Below are positions 33,676-45,795 of a DNA stretch of 64,000 nucleotides, one piece after another. The translations under genes were made by a program, and so were the position numbers. The notes under the pieces are model-generated. The model had not been told where the DNA came from. It searched no databases and was given only the letters and a program-made list of their open reading frames with translations. The first letter of the stretch is position 1; the number at the start of each line of letters is the position of its first letter. Source of the stretch: Plasmopara viticola (Eukaryota; Oomycota; Peronosporomycetes; Peronosporales; Peronosporaceae); assembly GCA_001695595.3 (NCBI GenBank), contig MBPM02000149.1, positions 1 through 64,000 on the forward strand, read 5' to 3'.

Positions 33676-34976
33676 TTAAGCTGTCGCCTCAACCTTTCGT
33701 CGCTTATAGTCACTCAATTTTGATGCTTGACGCTCGGAACTAAACGCAATTGCTTCGGGCAGCTGGAACGAGATGCAGACCATGACCTTTTAGGGGCAAC
33801 ATCCCGCACAAGGTGGCACGACGTTCGCTCTGGATCTAACGCACCGCCCAATATCTTTTCTGCACGCTACAACGGCAAATAAATATTATGTGTAATTAAT
33901 AACCAACTAATCACGTGAACTTACCTCCTTAACATTTTTTTTTACATCGTCTGCGTTAGAAAAACAATAACAATGAATGTACAGAAGTTCGCTTTGGTAG
34001 TAGTCAAATTGTCCAGGGAATACGTCGAGAAACTCGAGCGCAATGGCTGGTAAATTTATAAGGACGTGAGTAAATTCCTTTTTCTCTCTCATAATTTAGC
34101 CACGAATTCGCGACCATCCAGGTTGTAGGGCGTCACGAGATGTTCCACTTTGTTAAGGCCAATGTTCTTTTTTAAATAGTAATAACTGCGTGGATTAAGG
34201 TCATTGGCAAAGACTTTGGTACCTTTTAAAGCCAAAGGGATAGCAAAAGGACCAATGCCACACATCATATCACACACGACATCGTGAGGTTGAACTTGAC
34301 GAATCATCCGCAAATGTTCTTGTTGCAAACGCGAATTCCAATACACTTGTGCATATTTAAAGCGAAAGGTAGCTTTGCTTTCATGCACTTCGACCTCCAT
34401 ATCGTCATCACCTGCCAGCACTTCCATTGAAAAAGTGCGAAATTTGGTCTCAATATTGTCGGTTTTATTTACTACCGTTCAAATTGAGGCATTCTTATCA
34501 AGAATAACTTGGCCAATAAGGTTTTTGAACGGTAATTGGTTGTCCCTTAAGTTAAGATGTGCGATGTGTCCAACGCTTTCGAAAGAGCTGGGGATGTCGA
34601 TGCCTTTGGGTAGCAACTCACTTAATACTTGATCCACTGCAAAGTAACTATAGTCCAGTTCGATTGCATGGCTTACAAACGACAAACTCTCGGTCTTTAT
34701 GTACTTCACGAGGTCCTCACTGAGTGGCTGCAGCGTCTCCATGTCTTTCACCTTGGCATTAAGCAAAATCAGCTTGCTGCTCGAGTTCTTGTACGGGTGT
34801 GGGTTGGTCGGGTCCGGTACCACATTGCGCAGTCTTGGAAGATTAAGCAGATAGCCATGCAGTCGATTAACTACTGGGCCGACTTTTTTGGCCTCAACAC
34901 GCACACCCACGACCTTCAGCGTCTTCTTAAATAGAGACTTGTCTACAATTGACATGATGAATTGTTGGTCAGGCAA
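33676..34976 (-). pseudogene. TRM5: tRNA m1G37 methyltransferase (Trm5), nearly full length, three lesions
   Basis: Readable almost end to end: MSIVDKSLFKKTLKVVGVRV (ATG near 34,955), ESVGHIAHLNLRDNQLPFKN, LIGQVILDKNASI, then an in-frame TGA (about 34,480), TVVNKTDNIETKFRTFSMEV, AQVYWNSRLQQEHLRMI, VVCDMMCGIGPFAIPLALKG (SAM-binding loop), TKVFANDLNPRSYYYLKKNI, VTPYNLDGREFVAKL. A 1-nt loss then shifts into REKKEFTHVLINLPAIALEF (N-L-P-A motif). An intron of 58 nt (33,867-33,924, GTAAGT...TTGTAG) precedes RAEKILGGALDPERTSCHLV. A second 1-nt loss after DVAPK spoils the last exon. Expected role: G37 methylation for reading-frame maintenance. Confidence 0.9.
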
Positions 34977-37900
34977 GAGTAATGTGGTACACGTAAAAGC
35001 AATTTAGGTAAATAATGTAAACTACATTTATTTATGGCCACCAGAATAGCCACACACCCCTTTCGGCATAGCCACACACGCCTCATACTTTGACTAATTA
35101 AATCAAAGCTTTTAGCCTCTAGCCATTACATGAAACTTTCGAAAGTAAGATGCGCTGATGCTACATTCCTCCCATGAGATGCCTGAAAAGGCCAAATAAT
35201 TCTATGTTCTCGATTTTTGATGGAGCGAAAACCAGACATTTTTCAACATGCTCCATGAGTCAATCTCGAATATTTTTTTATTTTTTTGAAACTAGCACTT
35301 TAAAAAAGATCAGTTGGCAACCCTGCATAAAGTCGCGCCAACAGAGAGGCACTCTCATATGACCAACCTCCTAAGAGGAAAAACCCTCTTGGGATTGTCG
35401 CGTAAATTATGCATTCATGGCGCTTTCTTGGATGCAGCCAAGTCGTTTGTTGAATCCTTCAATTGAATTGGCAGACAACGAAGCATTAACGATACTGAGC
35501 AAATGTCGCTACAGATGATAAAAAGACGATTATAAACTTTCGAGCCAGTCATTTATTATTCAAGCGTACCTCGGGATCATTTTGTTTAAGGCAAACTCGT
35601 GCACTGTATTTGTTGCATCTCCAAGTGCATTAAAGTTCTTCATCGGAAGACAAAACAGCGGCATTATGAGAGACTGAAAGTGCTTGAATGATGGGGGTGA
35701 ATAGCTTGTTCTACGCGGTATATGGTAAAATAGTAAAAGAATGTTGGCGCAGCGTTAAACGTACACACGCGCATACGCTCTTTGCAGAAATGAGTTTGTG
35801 GCGGAGGGTTGATTTATGGCTGAAGGCTGAAAGCTTTATTTTAACTAGTCAAAGTATGGGGAGTGGCTATACCGATAGGGGTGTGTGGCTATACTGGTGG
35901 CCTTATTTATATATCTATAATTCAAAAAATAAACTTTAACTTTGGATTACAAAATGGCGATATGTCAGTTCTGTTTTCTGCAAGGGTCCATTTTTCATCA
36001 CCGTGCATGTCACCATCGAAGTCTAAGAAACATCGATAGAGCGGTGTGTGGCAAATTCCTCAATTTAGTCGGTTGTTGCAATAACAATTCTATCGTGAGT
36101 ACCAAATGATCTATAATCATATGCGATTGCGCTGGCTGTAACCCTTTCCTCCACCAGCTTTGGTACGCTGCTTCTACTAGCTTACTTCGTGTATATTGAC
36201 GAGGGCGTGCAGTTTTGTCAATCCAACGTCCTCGTCGTCTCCATTTACATATATACCAGTAATTCTGTACGGATGTGGTTAGTGCAGGAATGAAGGATGT
36301 AATGAGGTTTTATTCCAGCGTCCAGTATTCATACAATCATTCATGCATACGTGGCATTTGATTGAGCAAATTTGACTTTTGTCAATAAAGTTTGCTGGTG
36401 TTGGTTGTTTCAATCTACATTTTCAATGCCAGTGTAAGCGCATCATCTGATTGACCTAACAATAGTATCCGTGTAGAGGATTGCTTCTTTTGAACGAGCT
36501 AGTAGAAGGTCAAACGGTGACGATGAGACAACATCAGTCGACCAATTCTCTCAAGCAGCGTGATATTTAAACAGATTACTCGCTCAGAAATATGGTGCAT
36601 GCTGGTGGTACCTGTCACTATGTCTTTCAATGCCAGCTGGGTATAGTACATAATTGAAGACCGTCACATCCGTCGATTATATTTTTTAAGTATTCGCCAA
36701 CAGGCATTCTGTCATTACAAAGAAAACATACTCCATTAGAATATGTAAAGAAAAACCTTTTGAATTTGCAGGATTATGCGCTGATCAAGATTCAGAGGGA
36801 TAATTGAAGTTCTTTAATATTAACGTACAGTCTTCGTGTAGCATGGTTGCACTCTTGACACCTTAAGCCAAGATTGTATTTGCGGTACTTTTAAGCCTCC
36901 CCTGTGCAGGGTAACACGCTATCCCGTCAAATCTACTATTGATTTTATTTCTACTAGATTTTTGCTCTTTACCCTGTAATATGATTTGAGATTTCTTTCT
37001 TCTTCTGCCGGACCCACAGTATGCACTGCCTAGAAATTTGCTTAATCTATAGCAGCAGCATAGCCTTTCCTGCTGCGAAGCAGCTCAAACGCGTCACGGC
37101 ATCCGACGTCTACGAGCGGAATTTATTCTCTATACCCAAGTAGCACACCCCGAAGCTTATTCCATCGTTAGCGTCTTCCGGAGGCCTTAAGCCATTCTTT
37201 GTGTGTATAGTAAGCTTAATAGTGCAACGAAATCTGCACAAATCCTCGTTTCAGAAAGAACGTGTTACTAAACAACACGTTCTGGTGTTACTTAGATAGT
37301 GCACTTTTTTAATAGGTAATTACGCACAAATTTATGGAAAATGTTGGAATAATTCCAGTGCACTTAGCTGCAAACCAAGTAAGTAGGTAATAGATACCCA
37401 GTAGTGTTTGATTGTCCAGCCACACAAGTGTTTTGACCAATACGAGTTTTTGCCAACGAAATACTTCGACCAGATACCAATCCAAGCCGGAAATCAGGCG
37501 GCTATAATGGCTGTGACTGAACGATGCATCAGTCTATACCCAAAAACAAGCGACTACGATGGTCCTATTAGTTCACATAGGGAGCGTTTGGTGCCATTGC
37601 AATCAATAAACTTTACACCAACATCGATAGATTTGTACTTGTGGTAAGCAATTCGAGCCCTTAGTTTTTATAAGTAGCCATAGGGCTCGCGCAGACCCCA
37701 AAAATTAAAAGCCGTTTAAGCTTAACCTACGCCACGTTTCTAAAAGGGTTCAAGTAAGTGCTTGGTCCTATCGACTATACTAATAGAACAATGCTGGCCA
37801 TACAGACAACGTAGAGCTTTTGCTCTCTTGCGATTAACATTGATTGTGAGTCTCTTTACTGTTACAGGATGCTGGGAGAGCCAGCTCTTTTTTTTTTGAT

Positions 37901-38109
37901 ATCTTTGAATTTAGCCCTTGTGGGGCTCCTCGTTCAACGCTGCCAGATTAGCCAAAAAAATGAGTGTCGCTGTCGACGCTTCCAGCCGTCCTATTGTTTG
38001 AGCGTTACTGCTAAACATCGTGGAAAATCCATCCTTTTTCAGGAGAGGCTGCTAAGGGCTGTTGGACGAACCCTTGCGGATATCCTTAAGAAACTTAGCA
38101 TATAAGATG
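34977..38109. other. Right-arm sequence without recognised gene
   Basis: Complement of 25,811-27,810 with extra material (about 35,000-35,930, with GTAGCCACACACCCC-type pieces around 35,050 and 35,870 in opposite orientation). No conserved frame. Confidence 0.45.
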
Positions 38110-38900
38110 ATGCTTGTCATTCGTCGTAAAATATGATCCTAGCGACGAAAACAAATCGGGCAAACATTTATACTTGCCGACGCACTTTCGCACAGACCAG
38201 ATAATGAACCGGTCGATACTAGCAGAACAGAAGATCTTCTGACGGACAAAACTGTTAATTTTACAAGACAGATGTGAAGTAAGAATTTTTAGTGCGATTT
38301 CTTGATGCAGACACAGAGGCCAAAGCTGAGAAATCAGAACATAGATAGCGATCGCATATTGCGACGGGTGAGAAGATGGACAGCTTTATGGAGAGCTCTG
38401 GTTTTAGCACTACAGGACCTGCCGATGGTGGCGAACCTATGAGTCCTCCAAGCATCGCGTTTGTTGGCTTGCCAAATTTTGGTGGCGACACAAACATTGT
38501 CGTGTATGTACGCCGCCTAAGCGAGATGATATAAAAGCTTTGGTTTCTGCTAATGTCATCAGAGAAGAAACAGCCTAGTTTTTTTATAAACATATTTCTA
38601 GTACTCTGGTCTTGCGGAGACGATCATGTCAAATAGAATTATGTAGTTTCTGGCTGCGCTTTGACAAACGCTATACATTTCTATTACTTATGTTCTAACC
38701 GCATTATTTTCAAGTCAGACAAAATAGGACGAAACACGTATCAGAAGACAGCTAGGCTGTATGTGCACTGAAGCACTAGGTAAGCGAGCCGAGAAGATGC
38801 CAATGGCTGAGTTTGTACTCGACTATGCCGTAAAAACACAGAGAGGCTTTACACACTTCTGCTTGTACAAATGCGCTTACACTCCAGTGCTGTGGTAAAG
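38110..38900 (+). mobile_element. Ty3/gypsy-like relic, right arm
   Basis: Same relic as 25,021-25,810 in inverted position: LADALSHRPDNEPVDTSRTE near 38,178, GFSTTGPADGGEPMSPPSIA with FVGLPNFGGDTNIVVYVRRL near 38,400-38,520, KMPMAEFVLDYAVKTQRGFT near 38,795. The middle part is open here for about 80 codons. The minus frame 38,261-38,593 is its antisense. Confidence 0.4.
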
Positions 38901-39339
38901 CTTAATGTTTCTGGAGGTTGTATACCTTTAATTTGAGTTCAATTTTTCAACGGAAACACATATCAGAATTCAAAAGCCGCTTAATGTTGTCCGCTGAGTA
39001 AGGAACGCAATTGCTTCTGCCCCTAGTAAGCAAAAGAAAATACATTTTTTAATATGTTTATATTAAATTAAGGTGCTTGTGGTACTAAAAACTACTAACT
39101 GAGAGGATACATTGGGTGTATACAAGGAGATGCAAGATCGTTATATTGAAAGCAAACGATTATGAAAAATGGGCCAGCCTACACTATCAATTAATTCTAA
39201 ACAATGTTGATACACCCAACTTCTTGTGTTGTCGTAAAAAAATTCTATTTGTGATGATTTTGACCCTCACATGAGTCCTGAGATGCTTTGTTGTTTCTCT
39301 ATAACGCTGGGCTTTTGTAAGTAAGTCGATTATGGCTAC
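38901..39339. other. Right-arm sequence, no gene seen
   Basis: Complement of 24,600-25,020. Nothing recognised. Confidence 0.5.
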
Positions 39340-39780
39340 AATAACGACGGCTGAGTGTACCCATTGCCACTATCATTTTTGGCCATAAGACTCAGAGGCT
39401 TACTGCCCAAAAGGCAGTGCGCTTGAGCAGCTGGTCAATCCTGGAGCTAAGTACGGAAAAACAAAACTTTTTACACAAGTCCGACACTTTCACTCTGAGA
39501 CGCGCGAATGTCTATCATGCTCTGAAGCTCTGACCCAACATAGTCCAGCTATCTCAAACGGCCGTGTGGCCGCTACAAAGCCGCAACTTGAAGATTTTGA
39601 GCGCAATCTTAGACGCGTGCAATCGGCAGTTTAAAGAGGATTTACATCAGAGATGCCCTGGAACAGCAATGACAAGCCAAGATTTTAAGAGCGGTTATAA
39701 ATTTAGTCCCACCATGCCTCAAAGATTCATCGTCTGTCTCGTTGTTAAGCCGTTTTTATACGAATATCAACCTCCGTAAC
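39340..39780 (+). pseudogene. Unknown Cys-pair protein U2, inverted copy
   Basis: TTAECTHCHYHFWP, a stop, DSEAYCPKGSALEQLVNPGA, KLFTQVRHFHSETRECLSCS and DFERNLRRVQSAV: two C-x2-C pairs about 45 residues apart in one frame with a single TAA. The region after it differs from copy 2 (a deletion near 39,635). Candidate zinc-binding protein of the element; family unknown. Confidence 0.35.
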
Positions 39781-40260
39781 TCACAACTTATAGAAATTGC
39801 AACTTTTAGTCAAGCTCTTTTTGATCACAGACCAAGCAATCCTTATATTTACTTAGTCCCAGAATCAGTTGTACAACCAAACCCTGTTAATCACAGTGAT
39901 TGAATTACTTTTGCCCTAAATCTAATTATTTGAGCAGAGGTTATGCAAGCAAATAAGCATTTTGCTCGGTGCATGACCTACTTTAGCCTGGATAATTTAC
40001 ATATTAAAGGCCTATCCTTTTGATTAACTCATTGTCCAGAAAGAGTACACCTTTTGGGCCCCAGCAATTAATGTGCGTTCCCTTCTGTACGCTGGTGGCA
40101 AAGGCTATCGCAACCCCGCTCTAGCAATCGTTAACAGTAAGGTCAGCCTAAGGATAATGTAGGCTTATTTCTCTGACTGTTTTTAGTCCTCAACATTGGT
40201 GAAAGCATTTGTGAAAAAGCTTTCAGGTCGCGTTTATACCGCTAGAAATTGTCGTTGGCT
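39781..40260. other. Segment B inverted, no gene seen
   Basis: Diverged complement of 23,620-24,140. Confidence 0.5.
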
Positions 40261-40562
40261 ACTTTGTCTTGATGCGTGAGAACTTCCGCATGGCCGGTCA
40301 GTCTGACGACAATTTAAGCAATATATAAGCTTACGTTTGGCTAACAGAGCCTCTTAACCTAGCAACAATGCTCTTACCTTTAGGCTCTTTTGCAATTTTA
40401 GCAGGCGCAGATTCAGGCAAGTGTTTGCCAAAGCGATCGCGCCAACTTTACTCTATTTATCGCGTAAAAAGAGGCGACTGCGAACCGCAAACGGTACACA
40501 TGCAATATCGCAACGGTTCTGTGAGATCTTTCAGAGACTTCTTTGCTCGATTAGCGATTTAA
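40261..40562 (+). pseudogene. Unknown element protein U1, inverted copy
   Basis: MRENFRMAGQSDDNLSN near 40,273, then after a break LLPLGSFAILAGADSGKCLP and VYRVKRGDCEPQTVHMQYR-like sequence in the frame 40,368-40,562. It differs from copy 2 mainly by substitutions while the core stays open. Confidence 0.4.
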
Positions 40563-41069
40563 CGAGTAAGCCTCTCTGACTCGCAGCCTAATGGACAAGT
40601 GCAGCCTTTGATGTAGGTTTGATCCATGACACAGAAGCATTATTTGGTGTGGGCAGGCATAAAACACCTTGTGATTCTCTAGCAACTTAATTTGGTCATC
40701 GCTGAATAGCTAAGCTTGCCCACTATCAGCCTTCTATATCAGTCATAACAGTAATGGGTAATACTCAACCTTCTCCTGAGAAACGCAATAGAAATCTTTA
40801 AGTAGCAGGATGAAAAGTTTACTAATTTCAGCCTTCCTTTATGTCAATTTACGGTGACACAAACACTGTGGCTGATGCAATGTCTTGCACTTCAAATTCT
40901 CAAGAGTGAAGCTGCCCCTAGATTGTGGCGACAATAAGGACAAAATTGCCTTATCCGAAAAATATCGTATGCGGAGAACGGTGACCTAAAGTATATCATC
41001 AGGAAGCTGCAAAGGAGATGAAGTGCCTACATCCTCATCGCAGAATGATACATTGTATTAACAATTCGG
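40563..41069. other. Segment B inverted, no gene seen
   Basis: Complement of 22,740-23,240. No conserved frame. Confidence 0.5.
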
Positions 41070-41650
41070 CGAAGATGCGACTTCTATGTTCCCAACGACA
41101 AAGATCTGAAAATTGCGTCATCTGTGAAGCCACGATTCTGTATTGGCGGTCCACTCGGTAGAAAGTTTATGAACTTACAGACCCAGTGACTTATCAAATC
41201 CAAAAGAATCGATCACTCAACAACGATCGAGGTGATCGTGGAACTATGTTGAAGATTGATCGATTATACAGAACATTTGGACAGAGAATACCTAATATTT
41301 CTCATAAGAGAAATACGCAAAAGCTCATCACTGATGTTATCGAAAATTACAATACCACGTTTCGTCGTTCAATTGGTATGACCCCAAATGAAGCAAAAGG
41401 CAAAGCAATGGAAACAAATCTGAGTCATAATCAGGTGAATGCTGGAAGAATTGAGAAGGAGTTTGCCTAAGAGCAAGCGCATTAAACCGTCTCAAAAGCA
41501 GGCATATGGTAAAGAAGCTGCTTGGTGAAGCAAATCAGTCAATAAATCGGTGTAGTTGATTGCCATAAAGTCCGAATCCTTCAAGAAATGGCCATACCCT
41601 TTACAAGGCGCCAAACGATCTCAAAGCGGCTAAGACATCATCATCTGCAA
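41070..41650 (+). pseudogene. Retroviral-like (Polinton-type) integrase, C-terminal half, best copy
   Basis: The 94-codon frame 41,186-41,470 contains NNDRGDRGTMLKIDRLYRTF, where the acidic residue in KIDR aligns with the third catalytic residue region of DDE integrases, then QKLITDVIENYNTTFRRSIG, MTPNEAKGKAMETNLSHNQV. NYN-T-HRSIG-TPNEA is the typical segment before the C-terminal domain of retroviral/Maverick integrases. Upstream (41,070-41,180) are broken remains of the core. It would join donor ends to target DNA. Tail-to-tail with the polymerase B relic. Confidence 0.6.
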
Positions 41651-42320
41651 AATAACAAACCCCCTCGGTTTAAAATACCAGCTACTGATACCGACACACG
41701 ATATGTTCGTTCGTAAAGACAATATTATTCCGTGTTAAATCACGGTAGGCTTTGGAATGGCCCCAAAGTCATAATCAATGAAGCGATCGATACGATGGTC
41801 AGCATCCTTGATAAATAAAAAAAACACTTCGTGAGTGGTGATCGTATCGTTTTTACATATAAAGTTGGTTCAGAGGGGAAGCTCGCAAAGCTCACAAGCA
41901 TTTACAGATTTTTCTTGTGAATTTTCAGCTTTTCGGCGCTGACAAAAAACATCTCATACTCAGGACATAAATACTTATACTAAGGCATATCGATGATGTT
42001 TATGCAATAAGCGTTAATCTCGTGCGATAGAATATTAATAGACTCATACCCCTCGTCCGAGCTTTAGCCCAAAGCTGCATCTATTTTATACACGTTGGTA
42101 CCGAGATCAAGCAATCATCAACCTCATCGGGCTGTAGTTGGTCAATGGGCTTGATTTTTTAAAACTTTGAAATTGCAGCAGCTCTCTAATGCGCCCATTA
42201 TCTGAGTCTTATTTATGCGATGATCTTTTTTGGTGCTGTGGAATGTGTGCCAGGCAATGCAGTGGAGGACGCACTCGTTGTTAGTCTTAAAAAACTTGAT
42301 TTCATGCTACTTTTTGCAAA
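41651..42320 (-). pseudogene. Polinton-type DNA polymerase B N-terminal relic, inverted copy
   Basis: Complement of the 21,475-22,200 relic, with the same block order and its own indels. Ends at TTTTGCAAAAAGTAGCATG (complement) as copy 2 does, lacking the 5' part found at 3,540-4,115. Confidence 0.45.
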
Positions 42321-42864
42321 ATACCTAAATACTCCATCAAAAGTGCGGTTGCCGGCTTGTTGTGTGAACAACATGTATATAATTCATACGACAACTGCTA
42401 ATCAAGACGAAATTTGAAGGCGTACTTTGAAAAACAGGATAATTTGGCGTGCTGGAAAAGGCGCAGTAGTATAGAATGACAATAAATCGCATCGATAGAT
42501 ATTTAGGACAACTAATTACGGCATAGAACCTTAATGATACGTAACTTTGCACCCCCATCTAGGTCCTACAAAATTTTTTGTTATCAGGTGTGTACCGTAG
42601 CATCCCCGACAATTTTAGCTTGCTGGTCCACCCATCACACGTGTACGAATGTGGATAGCCTACTAAAAAGTTATTTATTTCAATTTCTGATACTTTCGCA
42701 TCCTTTATCAAAGTAAATTTGCAGCGTACATTGAGCTAATCAAATTGTCTCCCTCATGCACTCGTTACCCTTCTTAGTTTGCACACTATGACAGTAAAAA
42801 CGGTTTCTGCAGTCTCAGCACGACCATGAGTTGACCATTCTTCTTGCACTGCAAGTGGTGAAGC
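42321..42864. other. Segment B flank, inverted
   Basis: Complement of 20,930-21,475. No gene called. Confidence 0.5.
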
Positions 42865-43640
42865 ATGCGTCGATCGTGCGGTTCCATGCTTATTCTAGCC
42901 ACATTCCTGGCCTATAGTAACGGTACCGTGGACGCCAGTCAAGGCTCTCGGCGTCTTTGAAATAAACTCCAGGAGATATTGCCGCACCTGAAGAAAGCTG
43001 GGCTTTGCCCTTTGTGATTTGTGGGTTCAAAAGAAAGCCAATCACGAAAATTGAGTCTTTGCCCCTTGAAGCGCGAACAAGAAAAATAAACTCTTTGAAA
43101 GTGAGAGGATCCAAGAGAATTGATGCTATACCAAAGACGAAAATACCATAAAAATCTTTTTGTTTGTGGGCTTGTGGACTCATGAAGAATTGACACAAAT
43201 CACCGATGTCGGTATTAGTCACTTGAATTCTTTGGTCCTTTATTTCAAGACTGAATCCTTCTAAGAAACAATCAAACTTTAATAAATTTCACCATGCCTG
43301 TTTGATATTATATGTCGCTGCCAACGAAAGTATAGCACGCATTAATTGTATTTCTCGCTAGTGCTTGTTCAAGTAGCACTTAAGAAATTGGCGTCTATAG
43401 ATCCAGGCGCACATAAAGCCCGTTCATTGTGTCGAGCCAACGAAGCGAGACATTAATAGCAATCTATCCCAGCTCGAGCAATAGATTAGTCAAGCTTGCT
43501 AAGTATGGTGAGTTCAATCAAAAGGCCGTTTTGCAGAGAAGTCAACGCTGCTTCTTTTGTATATTAGAGGTCTGTTGATATTTTTGGGAAGGCTAGCGCA
43601 CTCAAGTACGTTTTAAACTCGTTTAAAACTCATTTAAAAC
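42865..43640 (+). pseudogene. RxLR effector relic R9, stop inside the RxLR motif
   Basis: ATG 42,865 opens MRRSCGSMLILATFLAYSNG (signal peptide), then TVDASQGSRRL and TGA at 42,958-42,960. In R8 the codon at this place is CGA (the last Arg of the motif), so one C-to-T change converted RRLR into RRL-stop. The rest of the effector body follows, frameshifted, to about 43,640, including the KTKIP-K block and the C-terminal parts. Confidence 0.7.
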
Positions 43641-43784
43641 GAGTATGTCATTCTAGAGACCGTAAGCCTTAAAGTTAGCTGTTGAAAAGCAATTTGTTAT
43701 TAAATTAGTCATGCTCAACTTAGACTTAAACTGCAATTCGTTATTATATTAGTCATGCTTAAGTCATGCTAATATAATGATGAT
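43641..43784. other. AT-rich spacer with repeated CATGCT motifs
   Basis: GTCATGCT/CATGCTAAT occurs several times; counterpart near 20,000 (complement) and 53,075. Confidence 0.4.
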
Positions 43785-44210
43785 TTGCTTTTCAAGTCTG
43801 ATTGCTTTTCAAGTCTGATGGGCAGCAAACTTTGCTTTATAATGCAAACGAGCTGCAAGTGGTTTGGTGATAGTCTACGACCAGCACGAACAGTCACGTA
43901 CCGTGAGCGTCAGTCAAGGCTCTTGCGCCTTCGAAGTAAACTCCGAGTGAAAACTGCCGCAGCTGAAGAGAGGGCGTAATACTTGCAAGCCAATCGCGAA
44001 AATTGACAATTTGGCATGCCAGCGAGACGTGTTAACTCTTTGATAGCCAAAGGATTTGAGAGAATTGCTGCTGTACCAAAGCCGATAAATAACAATTTCT
44101 TTTACCTGTGGACATATTCATGGAGAAGTATAACAAAATCAGGGATGCCTTCAGCCAACAAACCGCCAATCTACACAGATATCGTCTGGAGCTCAGAGTA
44201 GCGTATGTCA
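43785..44210 (+). pseudogene. RxLR/EER effector relic R10
   Basis: Frame 43,785-43,979 ends RERQSRLLRLRSKLRVKTAA, AEERA: RLLR matches RxLR and EER follows 11 residues later. The signal peptide is not recognisable upstream, and the frame there is unrelated. A second frame (44,016-44,201) carries the next effector block, RVNSLIAKGFERIAAVPKPI. Ends abruptly near 44,208, where unit T2-type sequence begins. Confidence 0.6.
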
Positions 44211-44836
44211 CAATTACTCGAAGTAATCTGTTAATTTAACGTGAAAAGCAAATTTGGCACGAGCATGATTAAAGCAGGTGTTTCGTACCTGACTGTCTTA
44301 GCCTTGTCGAGAATTCAAGCAGATCCTACCTCAATACGCAAGGAGCAGCGTCAATTTTACTGCGAAACGGCCCTTTGATCGCTACTTACCATATTTAAAG
44401 AGTGAACTTGACCGAGGCATTGCTCAAGCTACGTTTAAGTGCTATTGGGGTCTCGCTCCTTTGCCTTGATACACAAGACGGGCTTCATGTGCGCCTGAAC
44501 CTCTGGATATTCATTTGTTTATGAGTTTCACCCGAACAAGCGCTACCGGACACGTGGCATACTTTCGATAGCAGCGATCGATAACATCAAAAATTGTGCT
44601 TGGTAGCTATAACAAGACGAAATTGAATCTCAGACCGCACTATTTTTCTCCATCAAAAAAACAAAGCCAGTGATTTGAATGAGTAAACTAACTTGGAAGT
44701 ACAATATATTGTTCTTGTTGTTAAAGCAGTACAAAATTTTGGCTTTGGTTTCTCTTTAGCTTTGGCTTTCAACGAGTCAACTTGTCTTGCTTGAATGGTT
44801 TAAAGGTGGATTTCACGACACTTAATCCCCGACTTG
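44211..44836 (-). pseudogene. Decayed body of effector R11
   Basis: Downstream part of the 45,031 secreted frame on the minus strand: the QARQVDSLKAKAKEK block near 44,790-44,750 and broken KHNF/SIAA blocks near 44,590. Complement of 11,105-11,740 and 15,407-16,110. Confidence 0.45.
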
Positions 44837-45031
44837 TCATCCATTAGCTCGGGAACCACGATTGTTAGGGTCCCCGTGACCAGGGCGAATGCCATGATTT
44901 TCTGGCGGTAAGGGATGTGAGCTAGCAACAGGGCCAGGGCGAGGGACGTCGTACATATATTGACCGTGACCAGCGGCGAGTAATGTAGCTAACATGAGTA
45001 CGAAAACGCACGATCGATGCATGTTCACCAC
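44837..45031 (-). CDS. Small secreted protein, effector-family copy R11 (64 aa)
   Basis: Starts MVNMHRSCVFVLMLATLLAA, GHG: signal peptide related to R2, with the start moved three residues upstream. The mature part has an extra segment (QYMYDVPRPGPVA) absent from R2, then SSHPLPPENHGIRPGHGDPN and NRGSRANG. This is the longest open version in the window, Pro/Gly-rich and basic-poor. No RxLR motif is in frame. May be a truncated effector or a functional small secreted peptide. Confidence 0.5.
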   Translation of the reverse strand: MVNMHRSCVFVLMLATLLAAGHGQYMYDVPRPGPVASSHPLPPENHGIRPGHGDPNNRGSRANG

Positions 45032-45795
45032 TTGCAGTGCAAGAAGAATAGTGAGCTCCTGGTCGTGCTTGAGCTGAAGAAGCCGTATTTACTAAGATAA
45101 CTTGCTACCTCGGACGGGTGACGATCACATGAGAGCAAAAGAAAAAGGCAAATTGAATTTCTGGTAGGCTATCCATGTTTGCAAAGCTTTTGTTTACATG
45201 AAATGCCGGTAGTATATTCTTAATAACGCAAGGTCGTTAGATTCTTTGTAACTGTCGCGAGGTCCAATGCCGCACCATTGAACGCATAAACCATCTACAT
45301 ATGGTCCACACGACAAGACGTCCACGCGACAAATGTGAGCAGCCTCTCTGATAAGGAGGAGTATTCGTTGTCTCTACTACCTGATGGCAAACCCATCTTC
45401 TCAATTCTACACACTAAACGGCAATCCATGTGAGACCAGAGAGTAGTCTTTGGCAATCGAACGTTATCGACCACTCAGCAGCCGCACAGTAGAGAAAATG
45501 CAGAATGGGTGCGACGCAAGCATATGGTAATGCTAAGATACTGTTGACAAACATCTGTCTCGTCGACCTTAGTGTAGGCGTTTTTATGCGTTCGAGCAGA
45601 AACAGATTTCGTGTCGTCAACGTTTTGCATTGTCTCATGTGGCAGAAGCCTTTCTACGTGTCTAAAATTGCTACCGAATCTGACCACTGGGTGAGTGCGA
45701 AAATGAAGCACTTGAAAAAATTGTTCACGAAACAAAGACTGTAGCTTCTCCCTTTACATGCAACTCGTCGGCTGCATATTGTCCTTGTCATCTTC
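45032..45795. other. Unit spacer, inverted (contains repeated frame 45,505-45,744)
   Basis: Complement of 14,546-15,319. The plus frame 45,505-45,744 translates identically to 14,597-14,836 (-). Otherwise no gene. Confidence 0.5.

Noticed and set aside
34476..34484. Programmed stop-codon readthrough in Trm5
   Set aside because: Two further frameshifts downstream in the same copy make a plain pseudogene more likely.
43590..43640. Possible origin or terminator in GTTTTAAACTCGTTTAAAACTC repeats
   Set aside because: Short imperfect AT-rich repeats with no consistent structure in the other arm (20,120-20,160).
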